Below, piece after piece: positions 26,097-39,419 of a DNA stretch of 64,000 bases. Location of the stretch: NCBI GenBank assembly GCA_905331475.1, contig CAJNYU010002045.1:404279-468278 (forward strand), given 5' to 3'. Source of the stretch: Rotaria socialis (Eukaryota > Rotifera > Eurotatoria > Philodinida > Philodinidae). Below the pieces are notes generated by a model. The model worked only from the letters and a program-made list of their open reading frames with translations, was not told the origin of the DNA and made no database searches. Position numbers and translations under genes: made by a program. The first letter of the stretch is position 1; each line of letters starts with the position of its first letter.

Positions 26097-28988
26097 TTAG
26101 CAACAGCATATCATTTTTCGGATACATTTTCGGCAAGGAGTACCCTTTAAAATAGAGCACATTGGACGTAGTCTAACGCATTTTTCGCATCGAGGGCATT
26201 CATACAAAATTGTACGCACAGTTGTTAATGGAATCTCGACTACTTGATGATCTTCTGTTTCACAATACAGCATTTTGGGTGTCATAAATGGTTGACATGG
26301 CATTTCCCAACTATCGTCGATTTCATCATCATCACTATTATTGATATCGATAGCATCTGTAGTCGTTCTTTGCAATTCTACTAACGAATCACTTGATTTT
26401 CTGTTCAGTTGCGACGATGTTGCTTGACGATGGTGAAAAGGAACAGAATACCAAGGATCTTCAGCACCTGTAAGAGTATGATTTGTTGGCAAAAAACCAG
26501 CACCAGGCTCTGGTTTCAAGCGTTGATGCATTTCATATCCTTTCATGAGGTATTCGTGTGCTTTGCTGTGTTTTCGAAGGTGAGAACACGCTAATGACAT
26601 CGACTGATAGCAATTAGCAATACTTAAATGTTCATCTCCATAATGCTGCTGATAAATAGACAACGCTGCTTCGAATAATTTCAAAGCACGTCTTGGTTTT
26701 GACTTCAGGAGATACACTGAACCAAGTTGCATATAAATTTTAGCAAAAAAAACATCTTTAGTATCCTTAAATATCATCGTATAGATCTCTAGTGCTTGAT
26801 TGAAGGTTCGAATTGTAAGTCTATACTTTCCTTGATCCAGTGCTACATTTGCGAGTATTTCATGACACTTCGCCTGTTCTATGATGAAATTGTGTGTAAT
26901 ATCTTCTGTTTCAGTAGTGGCACATGTTTTTAGCAAATTCATTTCATGAAGTTGTCGTTGAATGTACTTTTCACTAAGATCCGTACAGCCCAATAGTAAA
27001 AGTAATGTTCCCAGTGTTCGAAAGGTTGGCTCATCAGTTTGCAACTCTTCTTGATTCTTACTTTTAATCATGTAGTTGAATGATGTTCTTGCTTGATCCT
27101 CATTGTCATCTGACAGCGTCATATCCACAATCCACATAGAGACCTCTTTGTGAACATTATGCAAACGAAAGATAGAACCAACCATGAAAAGAATTTCTTC
27201 TTCAGCTCCGTCAAAATGACTAAAAGGTGTAATATCGGCAAATGGCTTTTTCGTCATGGACGCGACAACAGGATCAGCATAGATTTCAAATAGAACTGGG
27301 ATAACGTTTTGCTCTCTTGTTGTTTGCGTATTTTCAACGCCGCCCAAAAAAAATTTGGCAGAATCTCGATCCAAACTTGTTGATAAAAAGGAATTCATAG
27401 CAATCAAACGTCCTTTCGATTCTCGCATTCGTTTTAATTCATATTTCGATATTAATTGTCCTCGATAAACACGGACGGGTGCCTTACATTGATTAATGAC
27501 CAATTGAGAGTACACATCACGAATGAAAAAGCGATAGAGCGGGATTAAATTACTATTACGCACTCGAAGCGCTTGATTTAATACAGCGTAGAGAAATGTT
27601 GGTTTCGTATACCAACAAAGTGCGTCTTGTGGTTTATAATTATTATATATACTCTGTACTTCTTTCAATTTAGCAGAATCAGCAGCATACTCTTTTGCGC
27701 ACGCTTCAGCAAATTCATTGATATCATATGATGAATATTTTAGTCGAATTAGCGTATTTATGAGTAATTGTGTGTAAAAATAAGATGCATTAATATCCGA
27801 AGCTGATCGATCTTCTGATTCGTCACTCCTATTTTCAAGAAATAAATCGATTGAAAATGATTCAATGGCATTGCGCTGCCATCGAGCGACAAAGGCATCA
27901 AAAGCAGCTACCAGTTGATCCATACGTATATATTTTACCTGAAATAAGTATACGAAATTCTACTATAAATTAGAGTTATTTTAAGATATCTACGGCGGAA
28001 ATATCAGCCCCGATATATTTAATTATTAACTTGATGTAAAATCATTCTGAATGAAATTCTTCTCATGATAAAACTACAAAATACGTGATTTGGGATCTAA
28101 GTACAAAACGATTAGTATTAAGTATATAGCTCTACATCGCGAATAGTGCTGAGTGTCAAAAAAGTGGCTCGCCTTCTAGTTACAGATTTTTTAGGTTTCA
28201 GTTTTTTAGATGAGGGTTTAAACTTTTTCGTCTTTTTATTCTCGTTTTGACCACTGACGGATCAGTAAGATGGTTCTATGAAAGAAGAAGATCTTACCGA
28301 AATTGTCAAATTCATGAAGTATAAAAAACTTGAGAACTCAAAAAGTCTGATGTGGAAACAGAGACAACCAAAACCAGGAGTGACAAAATCGAAAAATTCA
28401 AAAGATCAAACTTTTAAAAAATGCCATAGGAAAATCGACAAATGAAATACAGAATTTCGAAACGAAAAGTCGTAAAACATGCAATTTTTGGTATTCTACA
28501 TTATTGAAGCACGTTTCATCGAAGGACACTTTTTGAGTTTTGCCTCTTGTTCTACTCGCAGATTAATGCTTGGCATACTTTCCATTGAAACTTACCTTTC
28601 TAAAACTATCAACCGAATTGCCGAAACGACGTTGACTAGTTGTATCTTCGGTTTGGTAGTAGATTAAAATACAAGCGACTTGGCAAAGGTTATGTGCACG
28701 CGGAACAAAGAACTCAGCCATAATCGCATTGACAATAACGATAACTTTATCAATAAGTGATTGCTCTCGAATGAAACCTTCGCAATCGATTTCATCATCA
28801 AAGATGTTTAGTTTTTTATTTTCCAATGATGCCTGAATTTTTCTTTGAAAATCTAGTACTTCAGTAGGAATAGAATCGATGGAATTGTCAAGCCACGCAT
28901 AAAATAGCTTTGGAATTGGTAGTGAAGGATGTTCATTGTCAACGACGTCTCTTTGCAAGGATATATTTTGTGAAGAACTTGAGCCCAT
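26097..28988 (-). CDS. ADP-ribosyltransferase with N-terminal bdelloid domain, TPRs and Cys-rich tail
   Basis: Two exons, 28596-28988 and 26097-27938, join in phase 0 (SFRK then VKYIRMDQLV) over a 657-nt intron, giving about 744 aa. The start MGSSSSQN is a plausible myristoylation site. Residues about 15-140 form the domain often found in front of bdelloid ART proteins (LFYAWLDNSIDS, DKVIVIVNAIMAEFFVPRAH). The arginine-type ADP-ribosyltransferase fold follows, with the R-S-E signature: VYRGQ, FLSTS and GAEEEILF, so the catalytic ExE is intact. Then come about three TPR units (GKYRLTIRTFNQALEIY, KPRRALKLFEAALSIY, KHSKAHEYLMKGYEMH). The C-terminus is a compact Cys cluster (ECPRCEKC, PCRKC, CCC) that could bind zinc or be lipidated. 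It probably transfers ADP-ribose from NAD to arginine; targets are unknown. Confidence 0.82.
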
Positions 28989-30471
28989 GTGCTTTCGTAC
29001 GACAACGGTTGAATAAAATAAATAGAAATACAATGCAACTCGCCTCCTTTCTTCATAAACTTGTCCCGTCCTCTCACTAAAATTTGTTTTTCTTTCTTTT
29101 CTCTTTTCCTTAAGTACACTGTTTTTTAAACTATCGACATGAATACTGTCAACTGTTTCAGACATTTTCAATAGTTTGTAGGGCGCCATGACAGACAAAC
29201 AACAATACAATATCGAATGAAGGAAAAATGATTTCTATGATAATGACATATAAAATTAAAATAAAGCTCATTGAGTAAGTAGGGAATAGGAAAACTCATA
29301 GGATATACATTTCATTCGAACAGTTGCGTGCAGAGCGACAAGCCAGTTTCTGCTCTCTTTCCATTCTGCACATAGGGAAAATTCTAATCTTGTTTGGAGT
29401 AAGGGTGATTATCATAAAAAAAGAAAGTCACGACTAGTTTCTACATTTCTCAAAGGTTTCATGACGTAGCTTTCACTCTGCACTGTCTTAACTGAGATAG
29501 ATAGCTTTGAAAGAAAATTCTCTCGCACGCGAAACAGAAGAATACTTCCAAGATTCACAATCCATAATTAAGTTCAAAGAAAAGCAGAGAATTTCTTGAG
29601 AGTGTGAGTGAGGATGGGTAAAAGAGAAACCATGACACATTTCAATCTTTCTCAAGGGTCTCGCCATATGGTTTTGTGTATATAAGTAGTTAAAGTATTT
29701 TGGAATTTTCGACAGATTGTAGTTTTTGATGTGTTTTTCTTTGAATGAATCTAGTGGATATTGGTGAAGATTTGTTTTTGCGAATGTACGTATATATATG
29801 TCACAGTAGAGTTTATAAACTAGTTGAGATTGGAATTGTTGATTATTCTATAAATGTTGTGAGAAACGGATTTATAGAAATAAAATTTTGTTAGTGAGTA
29901 ATATGAGATAGTTTGATCGAATATGTAAATTAAAAAAACGTTTGTTTGAAAGGATAACTGTTGTTTGTTTTTCCTGATTCAAGAGAGAAAAACGACAAAG
30001 ATTCTGATTATATGCTGTTTTTTAAATATTTTGAATGTTGGGACATAGGAAAAATTGATCTTTTTTCTTGGTTTAGTTGAAGAAAAGAGGACGATTTTCA
30101 CGATCTTTGTTTCGAAGTGTGGAACATACCGAAAATTGGTTATGGGTGTGGCTTGGGATGTTTTCTTCTAAACTTTATCCTGTAGAATGACTCAAATGTA
30201 GCTTTCCCATCTTTGATTTCTTAAGGCGAATCAATCAAACTTCCGTATATTGCATTTTTATTCATAGAAATCATTTAAAAGCACAACAATCATAGAAGCC
30301 AGTACAGCATTCGAATGAATCAACAAAAACGTATTTCGCAGTGTACATCAGTGTCTTGTTGTGACTCGAGTTCTAATGAAAGCTTATTGATTCATACAAT
30401 TAAAATATCTTGGCTGATATTACTAGTTTGTGCAGGACATAAAGCTGAAGTAGTTCGATATTGAAGATAAA
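28989..30471. other. Non-genic interval
   Basis: This lies between the start of the ADP-ribosyltransferase gene and the 3' end of the large receptor gene, both on minus. The upstream part (28989-29210) stays open in the gene's frame, but its translation is Lys/Arg-rich and unlike the domain, so I treat it as 5' UTR. No other gene or repeat is recognised. Confidence 0.45.
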
Positions 30472-30560
30472 TTAGCATGTGTGGTGGCATTTCATGATTA
30501 AATATATTATAATAAATAAAATTCCAATGAAAATTTTTATTAGAATAGTATTGATACAGC

Positions 30561-33500
30561 CTACTTAGAAATAGCCAAAATAAACGCATTGCTGTCATTC
30601 GCGCAGTCATTAGAAGAATGAAGAGTATTCATGTAAACGATGTCTATTGTGTCATTAGCGGGAACCACTGAACTTTCGATGATTAAATTAACTGCATTAG
30701 CGTAACTACCAGTGAAAGTACTCAGATGAGTAGAAAAACATTGCGTCTGATAATGATTCGTCTTCGATCCAACCTAGTATATCCGATAATATCAATATAA
30801 TAATGATGATAGACGAGAAAAAGCTTACCAATATTCCATCCGACTGCCAGTTATTATTTGAATCAAGATAATAGCAAGCAGACGTGTAAATTCGAAGTTC
30901 ATAATCTGACGAAAAATTGAATGGTGCATCATAGACGGGGATAGTAGACAAGTTTTGCCAACAGGGTTCGGTCTGATTGAGCTCACGCAAACCGAAGTGA
31001 ACAAGTTGGTGTGCAGCGCTGCGATTGTTATTTATAAAGTATTTATGAATACCATCCTCAGACATATCTACGATTTGTATGTTGAATTAGTCAAAGACGA
31101 AATCAAAACTCACTTGAAGAACATAATAACGACCAATCGTCGATATTTTTAATCGTACTGTTTAAATGAGGTTGACCGTCAAACTTCAAGATCAATAAAT
31201 AATTTAGGCTTGGATTACGAGGACGCATTTCGAAATGAAGAGAGACAGTTAAATTTTCGTTCGATTGTGTAATATTAAAGGTCTGAAAGTGAAACTGTTG
31301 TGTGGGGGCATACATTTTCGTAACATTATGTAAGATCATGGGTGGTATTATGAAGTTGGGATCTCGTGGAATGATAATCTCAATAGGGTGTTCGTCGTCG
31401 GTGACAATTGGAATCTCTGTGCCATTGGAATCAAGCACCGAAAATGAAATCATCGTCGACATGCTAGTATTCACTTGAGAATGAGTGGCACTAGCTAATG
31501 CAAGTGGTTGCATTACGAACTATAAAATATTGAATGAATATGAATCGGCATCATTTAAAAATAACTCACCCGTAACGAAACTACTTCACTATCGCTCAGA
31601 TTCGAATTCAATGTTAGTGGAAGGTGAATCTTAGCACTATCAAATGGTTGAATTGTTTTATTAAACAGAGAGGTTTTTAATGCCGTTTCCCAAGAGGCGA
31701 ACACTGCTGTTGTATTTACTGTTATACTTTGATGGATATTCAAATGAACTTTGAGCGCTGTTGTAATCGCTACCATAGTTTCATTCGCTTGATTGGCAAT
31801 GGTATTCGCCTATTTCATCAAAATGAAACATACTCTTGCGTCTCATAACTTTCGTCCCTGATCTTACTATGAGATTTTGCTCGTAGATGTTTCTCTCATA
31901 GATTAGTTTATCTTTGTTGTTCAAGAGATCTATGAAACGGTCAAAGCATCATAGAATAAAGAAAACGAAAGAAAAAGAGACATTACTTATATCAGCCCAG
32001 TTTGATTCGAGATCAACAGCGGCCTTATCTACCTTAGCTGTGGTATCAGCTAAATCTATATCGAGAGCCTTTCCTCGCTGCTGTAGTGGCATATTGATAG
32101 CCTTTCAAAATCGATTGAATATATTCATGAATAAAAAAAAGTTAAATATCTCTTACACTTAGAACATTGGTAGCACATTGCATAATGTGATCAGCAGCCA
32201 TTTGAGTGTCTTCAAAGCTAATCGTATTATTCATGTCTTTTAGAGCAAGCGCTAGTGCTAGACATTTGCTAGATGCGATTAGCTAAATAGTTCTGTTCTA
32301 TTTGAAGAACAATAGACAAGAAGAACACATACGCAGGTAGATCTTGTAAGCTGATTAGTCGCTTGGGTGAGTTGAGCAAGAGATGATGCTTGCAACAGAA
32401 AATTGTCCGATGTAATTATCTGCGAATTGTTTATTTTCTTCATGAGGTATTCACGAGCAGTGGCGTGATTGTTCAATTGCTGCATATACTGAATCAAAGT
32501 CGAATCGCTTGGTGATTCAGATGACTAATTTTTAGAAAGATTAATCTCGTTTGAAACTGAAAACAATAGAAGGAACTTACGGCGTTTATCGTTCGACTGC
32601 CCAACGACGAAACAGAAACAGTTTCTGCAGGAATGCCAACTAGATCAACAAAACAATGAAAGATTAAATAACAACTTTTGTGAACTACTTTTGACAGCTG
32701 ATTCGATAATTTCAGTGTTCAATTGGTTAAATACTTGTGAAACTGTTGTGACCACTTGTGCGATTACATCCGGATTGCTGTTCTCTAAGAGTTGAACCAG
32801 AGGGTTCATGTGAATTGCAATGCCGTTGTTGTTGGAAGTAGTTTTGATAATATCAATGAACGAGGTAATGTGAGTGTACTCAGAAGTCACTGACACAGCT
32901 GTAGTGTTAGTTTCAGTAATACAATTGAGTTTATCTCGAACTTGTACGATCACAATGACTGATGATGGATTTCTATCACCAACAGGTAATAGCACTTCAA
33001 ATGTTTGGGCTGTTGTGACCCCAAGCATTAAGCGTTCCCTAAGACCCGCTGTCCAAGCTTAAACAACGAGAAAGATAACTGCTGTCAATCGAATCCGGAC
33101 TGTAGATAATAGTATCAATAGTAAGATACGCATGTCTCAAATGTAAATATAAGGTACAATCCTGAAGCTGGCAGTCTCTCAAAGAATGAATATAGATCTA
33201 GTCTATTCAATTTTCCTTCAAGGATTAGGACGTGATTGATAAATCGCTAAAGTAATTTCAAGGATGAAGTGGTGTGTTTAATTAAACTAGATATATCTAT
33301 ATGAGGTTGAAACTGTGAAACTGTGAAATTGCGCCTACCAAAGAATGAGTAGTCTTTGATCTCATCTATGTCGGGTTGGTCTTCACATGATAAAATGAAT
33401 TTGGTACTTGTTGTGCCATTAGGAGGAGCAATGGACCAATTGCCAGGTTGCGGTGGTTTCTTAATTTTGAAATTCAGTGCACTCAAACTTATCTCTTGTT

Positions 33501-36500
33501 TGAACGTATAGATAACTTCGAAACGCCAGAGTGTTATGTTCGGATGTTCCTGGAACAATTGTTTACTAGCGGTAAAATTACTTGTGTTATTGCCTGAAAG
33601 TAAATGTGTAACGAATATGATTGATAAGGTAGATGTACTCACCAAAAAACCAAGTATCTCGATACTTGCCGACCGTATGAGTAAACAAGGTCCAATTTTG
33701 TACGTTTGTGGATGAATTCGTCAGTACATAGTAGACATTCCATGTGATATTAATTAATGAAGCTGATTTGTTGACTGGACGCGAGAAGAGTGCTACTTGT
33801 GTGCTTGGATTGATGTCTTGAAACTCAAGATTGTGTGAACACATCGTTGATATGACGCATCTAAATTTAGAGCTCTATTCTTATCATTTATTAATAAGGG
33901 ACGAAACAACACTCTTAAAAAAATGAACCAACCAAGTATTTCAGGAGTCACAACGCAACTAGGCGGCTACAACGAAACATGTGAAACTCACCCGATTGCA
34001 ATCACTTGTGAGCGATTATTTTCCACTATTACAAGTGCATAACCAGTGGCTTGAAGACTAGTATTATGGATGTGATCCATCGTCACCATGAATTGATAGG
34101 TTTGATTGGTTGCAAGTGAATATGCCAAAATGGTGATCGATGACCGCGATTCATTTGAACGATAGTACCATGGTTTTACATCACCTCAAAGAAAATAAAA
34201 CAAAAGTGAAGACTAAGACTAACGATAAAATCATACTGGATTGGTTAGAGAAGCAGGAACTACTATGTCGAAGCGTTTCATTATGATCAATTGGTATCCA
34301 TGATTCACTACTATTTGGTGACCCATAGATTCGACAATAATAGGTATAGTTCCATTGCTGTCGATACAACAGTGGTTAATTGTAAATAAAAGTGTAGTTC
34401 ACATAAATAGACATTAGTTTATTACAAAACAATATGCACATACACAATGGTAATTTTTGATCAATTTATATCTGTGAAAATCTCATCTGGCAAAAGCGGA
34501 TAATTTATAATTCATGTGTTCTTCGGCATTCAGTTCAGTTTTAAAAAGGTACTTCAGGGGAATTGCTACAGTATCAATTTGGCTCTATTTTTTTGTGGAA
34601 GATTATTCACTCAAGCAGTAAATATGTACGCCACATAGCAAGTGGCAATTAAATAATTGAGTAAATCTGAATCCATTTTAAAAAGTGGCCTTTCTGTATT
34701 TGATAGAGCTGACTAAAAACTAAGAGCTAATGGAAATATATTCAGTGAAATATGCTATCCTCGATATTTCCCCTAAATCATATTTTTTACATGCATTGAA
34801 CATCCGGTTTCATGTGGGACATATTGTCTCTGTGATTTCATTGCAATTCAAAGAACTAGAGTCCTAGCCATTGGATGGATGATGCACAAACGACGTGTAA
34901 AATACAGTGCCGTCTAGTTCTGATATTTTGAAAGGTGGTATATTGGCCCTTGCCGTTTTTAATTGCCAACCACTCTCAACGAATGCAATTCAATCTGAAA
35001 AGATGACTTTAATCTCAAGAATTGCGGTGAAGATTATAGGAAAAAAAATTGTACATTAAATCGGATTTTCAACCAATATCGAAAATATGATCGTAAGGAA
35101 GTATCCATGATAGTGCACTGTATGATATATATATTCATCTTTTTTATACTGTCGATCAGCTTTATCTTTAGTTGCAAATTTATTGAATGTAATTATTGCC
35201 GACTCATGATTATATAGACTACGCCATTCTGCTCCTCCAAGAAATTGAGTTGAGAAACATCTATTTGATGCTTCATTCGGTGTTATGAAAAGTACAGGAG
35301 TAAGTGAAGAGTGATATCTTTTTGAAGGAAGAAGAGTGAAATCTATGGGACATGTGACTAATTAACAATTTTATTCATTACGGGTGGTTCAGCGACGAAT
35401 TATATCGCTCAGTTTTATCGATATATTCCATGCTGCTTTTCTTTTCTCTGAAGTTGGAAACATATTTGAGAAACAATGAAAGTGTCTTGGACTGTACAAT
35501 ATTCCATCTTTCAGTGTAGAAATGGTATTGTTGACTTTCAAGAAGCTGGAGAAGAAAAAATATAGATTTTGTGTAACATGTTGTCAGATTAGCATCAAAA
35601 TTTAGGAGTTTTTGGATAATGTGGAGGTGATCATCTTCTGTAACCAAATATGTGTAAAATTTCATATGAGAAAATGCTTTTTTATCATTTCAATTTAAGA
35701 AATTAGACGTCAGATATCCCAAAGAATCTATCGGAAAAAACGATATAGGAACATAGCCCAACTTTGAAAAGGTAAACTGAAATTCAGATAGACTTACAGT
35801 TGCATTGAACACGTCTGAATCTGGATCTTTCGAATATGTACCTGGATCGAGCGTTAAGGTTTGTTCATGGCCGTGAGTTATCATAGAGGTGCCTAGAGGA
35901 ACCAGAACAGCAGTGATGCCTGATGGATTGATCTTAATATAGCTTGCTACCGATGTCGACAGTATAGGAAACTCAACCATCGTTACGGTTAGTTTGAGTT
36001 CGTAGATGCCATATTCTAGTGTTTTAGCAGGCACGTATAGTTCATTAACAGTTCTGATAATCGAGTGATGGATTGAAATCGGAGAACGGCATTCTGTGTT
36101 ACAAATGGATATAGCCCAATTTGAAACTGCTCCCAGTGATGTCACACAAGAGCGATTTATGTTTGCGTTGATATAAAAGTCTTGACTTCGACGAAATTGA
36201 AGGGGTTTCTCCAAGGATGATGACCCCGGCATCAGAGTAATGATAGGAGCAGAGCAAGCAGCTGAAAAACAAATCAATAATGTACATACAAAAAAATCAA
36301 GTAAAAACGAGTCTCTATTGAATTAACTCTACCCTTTATCAGTAGGATTGAAAAAATGTCATAAAATTCATCGTTTCAGCAGGCTACGCGTTCTCTACAA
36401 AGAAAAGAGAACTCTCTATGTATACTCTCAAGGAATCCGAAATCATATTTTTATTCTCCTTGTAAAATATTATTAGTTCATGTTGGTGGGAAAATATTTA

Positions 36501-39060
36501 AATCCAATCAGATATTGACAGCAATAAAACGAGTGATATTTATTTATTATTACCAGAGCGAAATCTAAACTTCGATTAGAAGTCTCGTGCAGGACGATTT
36601 TTATTAAAGATTGAGAAGGATTTGATAAAAACCTCATGCATGGATCCAATTGATTTTAGGTAAAAATTAAAAGCAATTTATTATGATCTAGTTGAAAACA
36701 GAGTATGCATCGTGACTCAAACGTATGACCAATATCAAAAATTTCATAGCTTTTTCTGCTATACCTATCAAAATTACCATCAGTCAGCTATGAATAAGAC
36801 TCAAGGCAGTCTCCAGTAAATCAGTGATTTTAGTCGACATTTCTCCGTGGAAAAAGAACAAATATTAACTATGGCTTCGCTTGCAGAAACAACGCTGAAA
36901 GAAATTTTAAGTTTCAAAAACCGAGCACTGCTTCTCTTATCGCGTTAGCAGCCAAAAATACGTTCTGTTCGAAGCGCAATAGTAAAGGCATTTCTTCTCC
37001 AACTCCATTGCTGAAGATCGACAGACCCGCGTGTCATAGACTAGGCAATCTAGTGCTGCCCACATTTTTCGTCATGGTAGTCATCGTAGTACTAGAAATA
37101 CCTGTATTATTCGGAGTACTTGTTCGACAAGTGATTGCGAGTGGCATGGAGACATATGGACCACAAGATACTCGAGCCGGTCCATCGATTATCACTTTGA
37201 ATGCTGCAGTTCTTGAAACGCTATATGTTGTAACAACGAGAACGGCTGACTGAAATGCGAACATATTCGCATTGAACTTAAAATTAGTTCCATCACCACT
37301 GTCATCATCTTGCGTAATGAAATTTAAACTAGTATTGTTTGGTGTGAATGTTTTATTATAGAGATAGCCATATATATCAGTAGTACCCTTGCTTTGAAAT
37401 GAGTAATTGCCCGCGGTTGAAGTATTCATCTGAATTGCTACAAAGTAATATGGACAATCGCTCCGACCTTTCCGCGAAAATGAATAACTGTTGGATGTCA
37501 ATACATCTGCATAGCTTGATTGAACCCCGGTCACCATATCTGTAAAATAAATGAAGCATATTTTAAACAACTATGAGTTACAATAATCACTCAAAAGTAT
37601 GAGTTTTTTCAAATCTATTATAAATCTTTCTGAATTTTTTGTCTAACGTCTCAGCGATTAACTGTGAATGTACGATGCAGACACTTTTACTCAGTTAAGC
37701 TTGAGCAGGAAATATTCTCAATACAAACAGAAGATAGCGTTAAACTCGTTTTAGTTGTTTCACACATAGGTTAATCAATTAAACTTGACCCTGAAACGCC
37801 CACTTGGTGCTCGTGCTCGTACAGAACACACCAAACGAGTGACTCCAGAAGATTCCCTCGATCTCTGCAAAACAAAGAAGAGAATACTACACGTTTTCCT
37901 GTCAATAATAGAGGCCACTCTTCGTTAGTGCCGGATAAATTCTGGTGTTAGGATACAAAGCGGTATTTTTAGACAATGTCTGAAAGATATAGTGGTATTC
38001 CATCATTTTATAGGTAGGCGGTTTAGGGCTAACGGAAGAACAGTATTATGTTTTTCTTATTAAACCTACACCTGAAAAGCTGCTCAAAGAAAATGGTGCT
38101 GCTGAATGCTTCCCTTCTGAATGTCTGTCGATAATGAGACATGAATTGCACGCACTACACGAAGCCAAGTAGTGATGTCGATAGTTGGGCATCTAATGGT
38201 CGTCTCACTACCAACGGTACCTTTGGTCGTTGTTGTAGTTTTGGTTGTAGGTTTGGTCGTAGTTGTTGTTGTAGTCTTTGCTGTAGTTTTGGTCGTAGTC
38301 GTTGTTGTAGTCTTTGCTGTAGTTTTGGTCGTAGTCGTTGTTGTAGTCTTTGCTGTAGTCTTGGTCGTAGTCGTTGTTGTAGTCTTGGTCGTAGTAGTTG
38401 TTGTAGTTTTGGTCGTAGTCGTTGTTGTAGTTTTGGTTGTAGGTTTGGTCGTAGTTGTTGTTGTGGTCTTTGCTGTAGTTTTGGTCGTAGTCGTTGTGGT
38501 ACTCTTGGGCGTGGTTGCTGTTGTAGTCGGGATTGCAGTCGTTGTTATAGTCTCTGTCGTGATTGCCGTTGTGGTCGTTGTAGGAGTGTTCGGCGTGATC
38601 GATGTCGTAGTCGTTGTTGTAGTCGTTGTTGTGGTTGTGGTTTGTGGGCAAATCACTGTGTGAGGAGTACCGTTATATGGACGTAATGTTACTTGCGAGG
38701 GGCCGTCAATTATGATTTTGAATGCTGCAGATTTAGAAGGATAGTATGTTGTAACTACGTGAATCGCTGAATGAGCGCTCAACAAAGTCGCAGTGAATCT
38801 GAAATTATATCCAGGGCCAGCGTCATCGTCCTGCGTAAGGAAATTTAAGTTTGTATTGTTCGGTGTGAATGTTTTATTATAGAGATAACCGAAAATGTCA
38901 TCTTTAGTGTCGCTTTGAAATGTGTAATTACCATTGGTTGAAGCCATTACTAGAATGGCCACAAAGTAATATGGACAACCTGTACCGCCCTTGCGCAGAA
39001 ACATGGAGTTGCTTAATGTTATGTTGCCTGAATAGATCGACTGATAACCTAGAACGGTAA
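30561..39060 (-). CDS. Polycystin-1-related REJ/GPS surface receptor with two rotifer repeat domains and a Thr-rich stalk
   Basis: The exon chain, with phases checked at most joins, runs 38221-39060, 37102-37539, 35798-36261, 34237-34357, then exons through about 34188, 33839, 33590 and 33060, and the GAIN-like part down to 30829, then 30561-30773. Repeat domain A (GCPYYFVAI, DIFGYLYNKTF, LTQDDDAG) leads into a Thr/Lys stalk. Repeat domain B (CPYYFVAIQ, DIYGYLYNKTF) follows. The REJ region has NYTYYCRIYGS and FILSCEDQPDIDEIKDYSF. The GPS has CYYLDSNNNWQSDGI and QCFSTHLSTF, so the cleavage HL-S is intact. It ends 45-50 residues after the GPS at a stop, with no polycystin PLAT domain or 11-helix core. 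A hydrophobic stretch (IFIGILFIIIYLIM, 30487-30543) lies just beyond in another frame and could be the membrane segment if an extra intron is used. Exons 5' of 39060, including any signal peptide, are not identified. Confidence 0.75.
34358..35797 (-). other. Long intron of the receptor gene
   Basis: This 1,440-nt intron separates NAT from QWNYTYYC of the REJ region; the joining phases agree (phase 0). It is 20 times longer than typical introns here. The open frame at 35378-35665 inside it shows no homology to the gene. No transposon ends were seen. Confidence 0.5.
36262..37101 (-). other. Intron between repeat domain B and the REJ region
   Basis: This 840-nt intron joins TPNNT to ACSAPIITLMP in phase 1. 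No gene or repeat is recognised in it. Confidence 0.5.
38221..38650 (-). repeat. Coding minisatellite, Thr/Lys stalk
   Basis: Units of about 36 bp, each a multiple of 3, encode KTTAKTTTTTTT or variants (KPTTKTTTTTTT). Because every codon is ACN/AAR-like and the period is divisible by 3, all three minus frames and two plus frames stay open, producing shadow frames rich in Val or Asn/Asp/Tyr. Such Thr-rich stretches are usually O-glycosylated stalks. Copy number is likely to vary between haplotypes. Confidence 0.85.
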
Positions 39061-39219
39061 CTATAAAATGAAAAAAGCTGTTAGCGCAATCCCTGTGGGA
39101 TTAAAATGGTAAACACGATAAATCTTCTTTTCTGGATTTCGCCTATCACAGTCACTGATGGCCTGTGGAGCTTCTCTGTTACAGTCTCTATTATGATGTA
39201 TGAAGTGTCTAGAAACCAC

Positions 39220-39340
39220 TACAAACCGTTACAGAGAATTCAAAAACCGTCACAGACTGTTACAGAGAAATTTAATAATTAATTAATTAACCAATTAACT
39301 GATTAATTAATTTGTCTGTAACGGTTTGTGGGGGGGGGGT
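39220..39340. repeat. Inverted repeat around a TTAATTAA tract, plus a G run
   Basis: ACAAACCGTTACAGA at about 39226 is the exact reverse complement of TCTGTAACGGTTTGT at about 39313. Between them lies AATTAATTAATTAACC-type palindromic sequence with a second, imperfect copy (CACAGACTGTTACAGAG). A run of nine or ten G follows directly. This could be a small foldback element. Confidence 0.6.
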
Positions 39341-39419
39341 CGAAAATTCTACTCTATATACTTCAACACTCCTTTCAGATCGTGTTTCACAAAAGTGGTA
39401 TTTTCATTAATAGACCCAG

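Noticed and set aside
27924-29210. A separate gene at 28.6-29.2 kb with its own tail (VSFNGKYAKH)
   Set aside because: The frame runs past a good donor at 28595; splicing to 27938 in phase gives the normal N-terminal domain of the ADP-ribosyltransferase protein.
35378-35665. Minus-strand 95-codon frame inside the receptor gene
   Set aside because: It is skipped by a phase-consistent splice and shows no likeness to REJ sequence.
38141-38686. Long Val-rich and Cys/Ser-rich open frames on plus, and an Asn/Asp/Tyr frame on minus
   Set aside because: They are other readings of the Thr/Lys-coding minisatellite, which is in frame with the flanking receptor domains.
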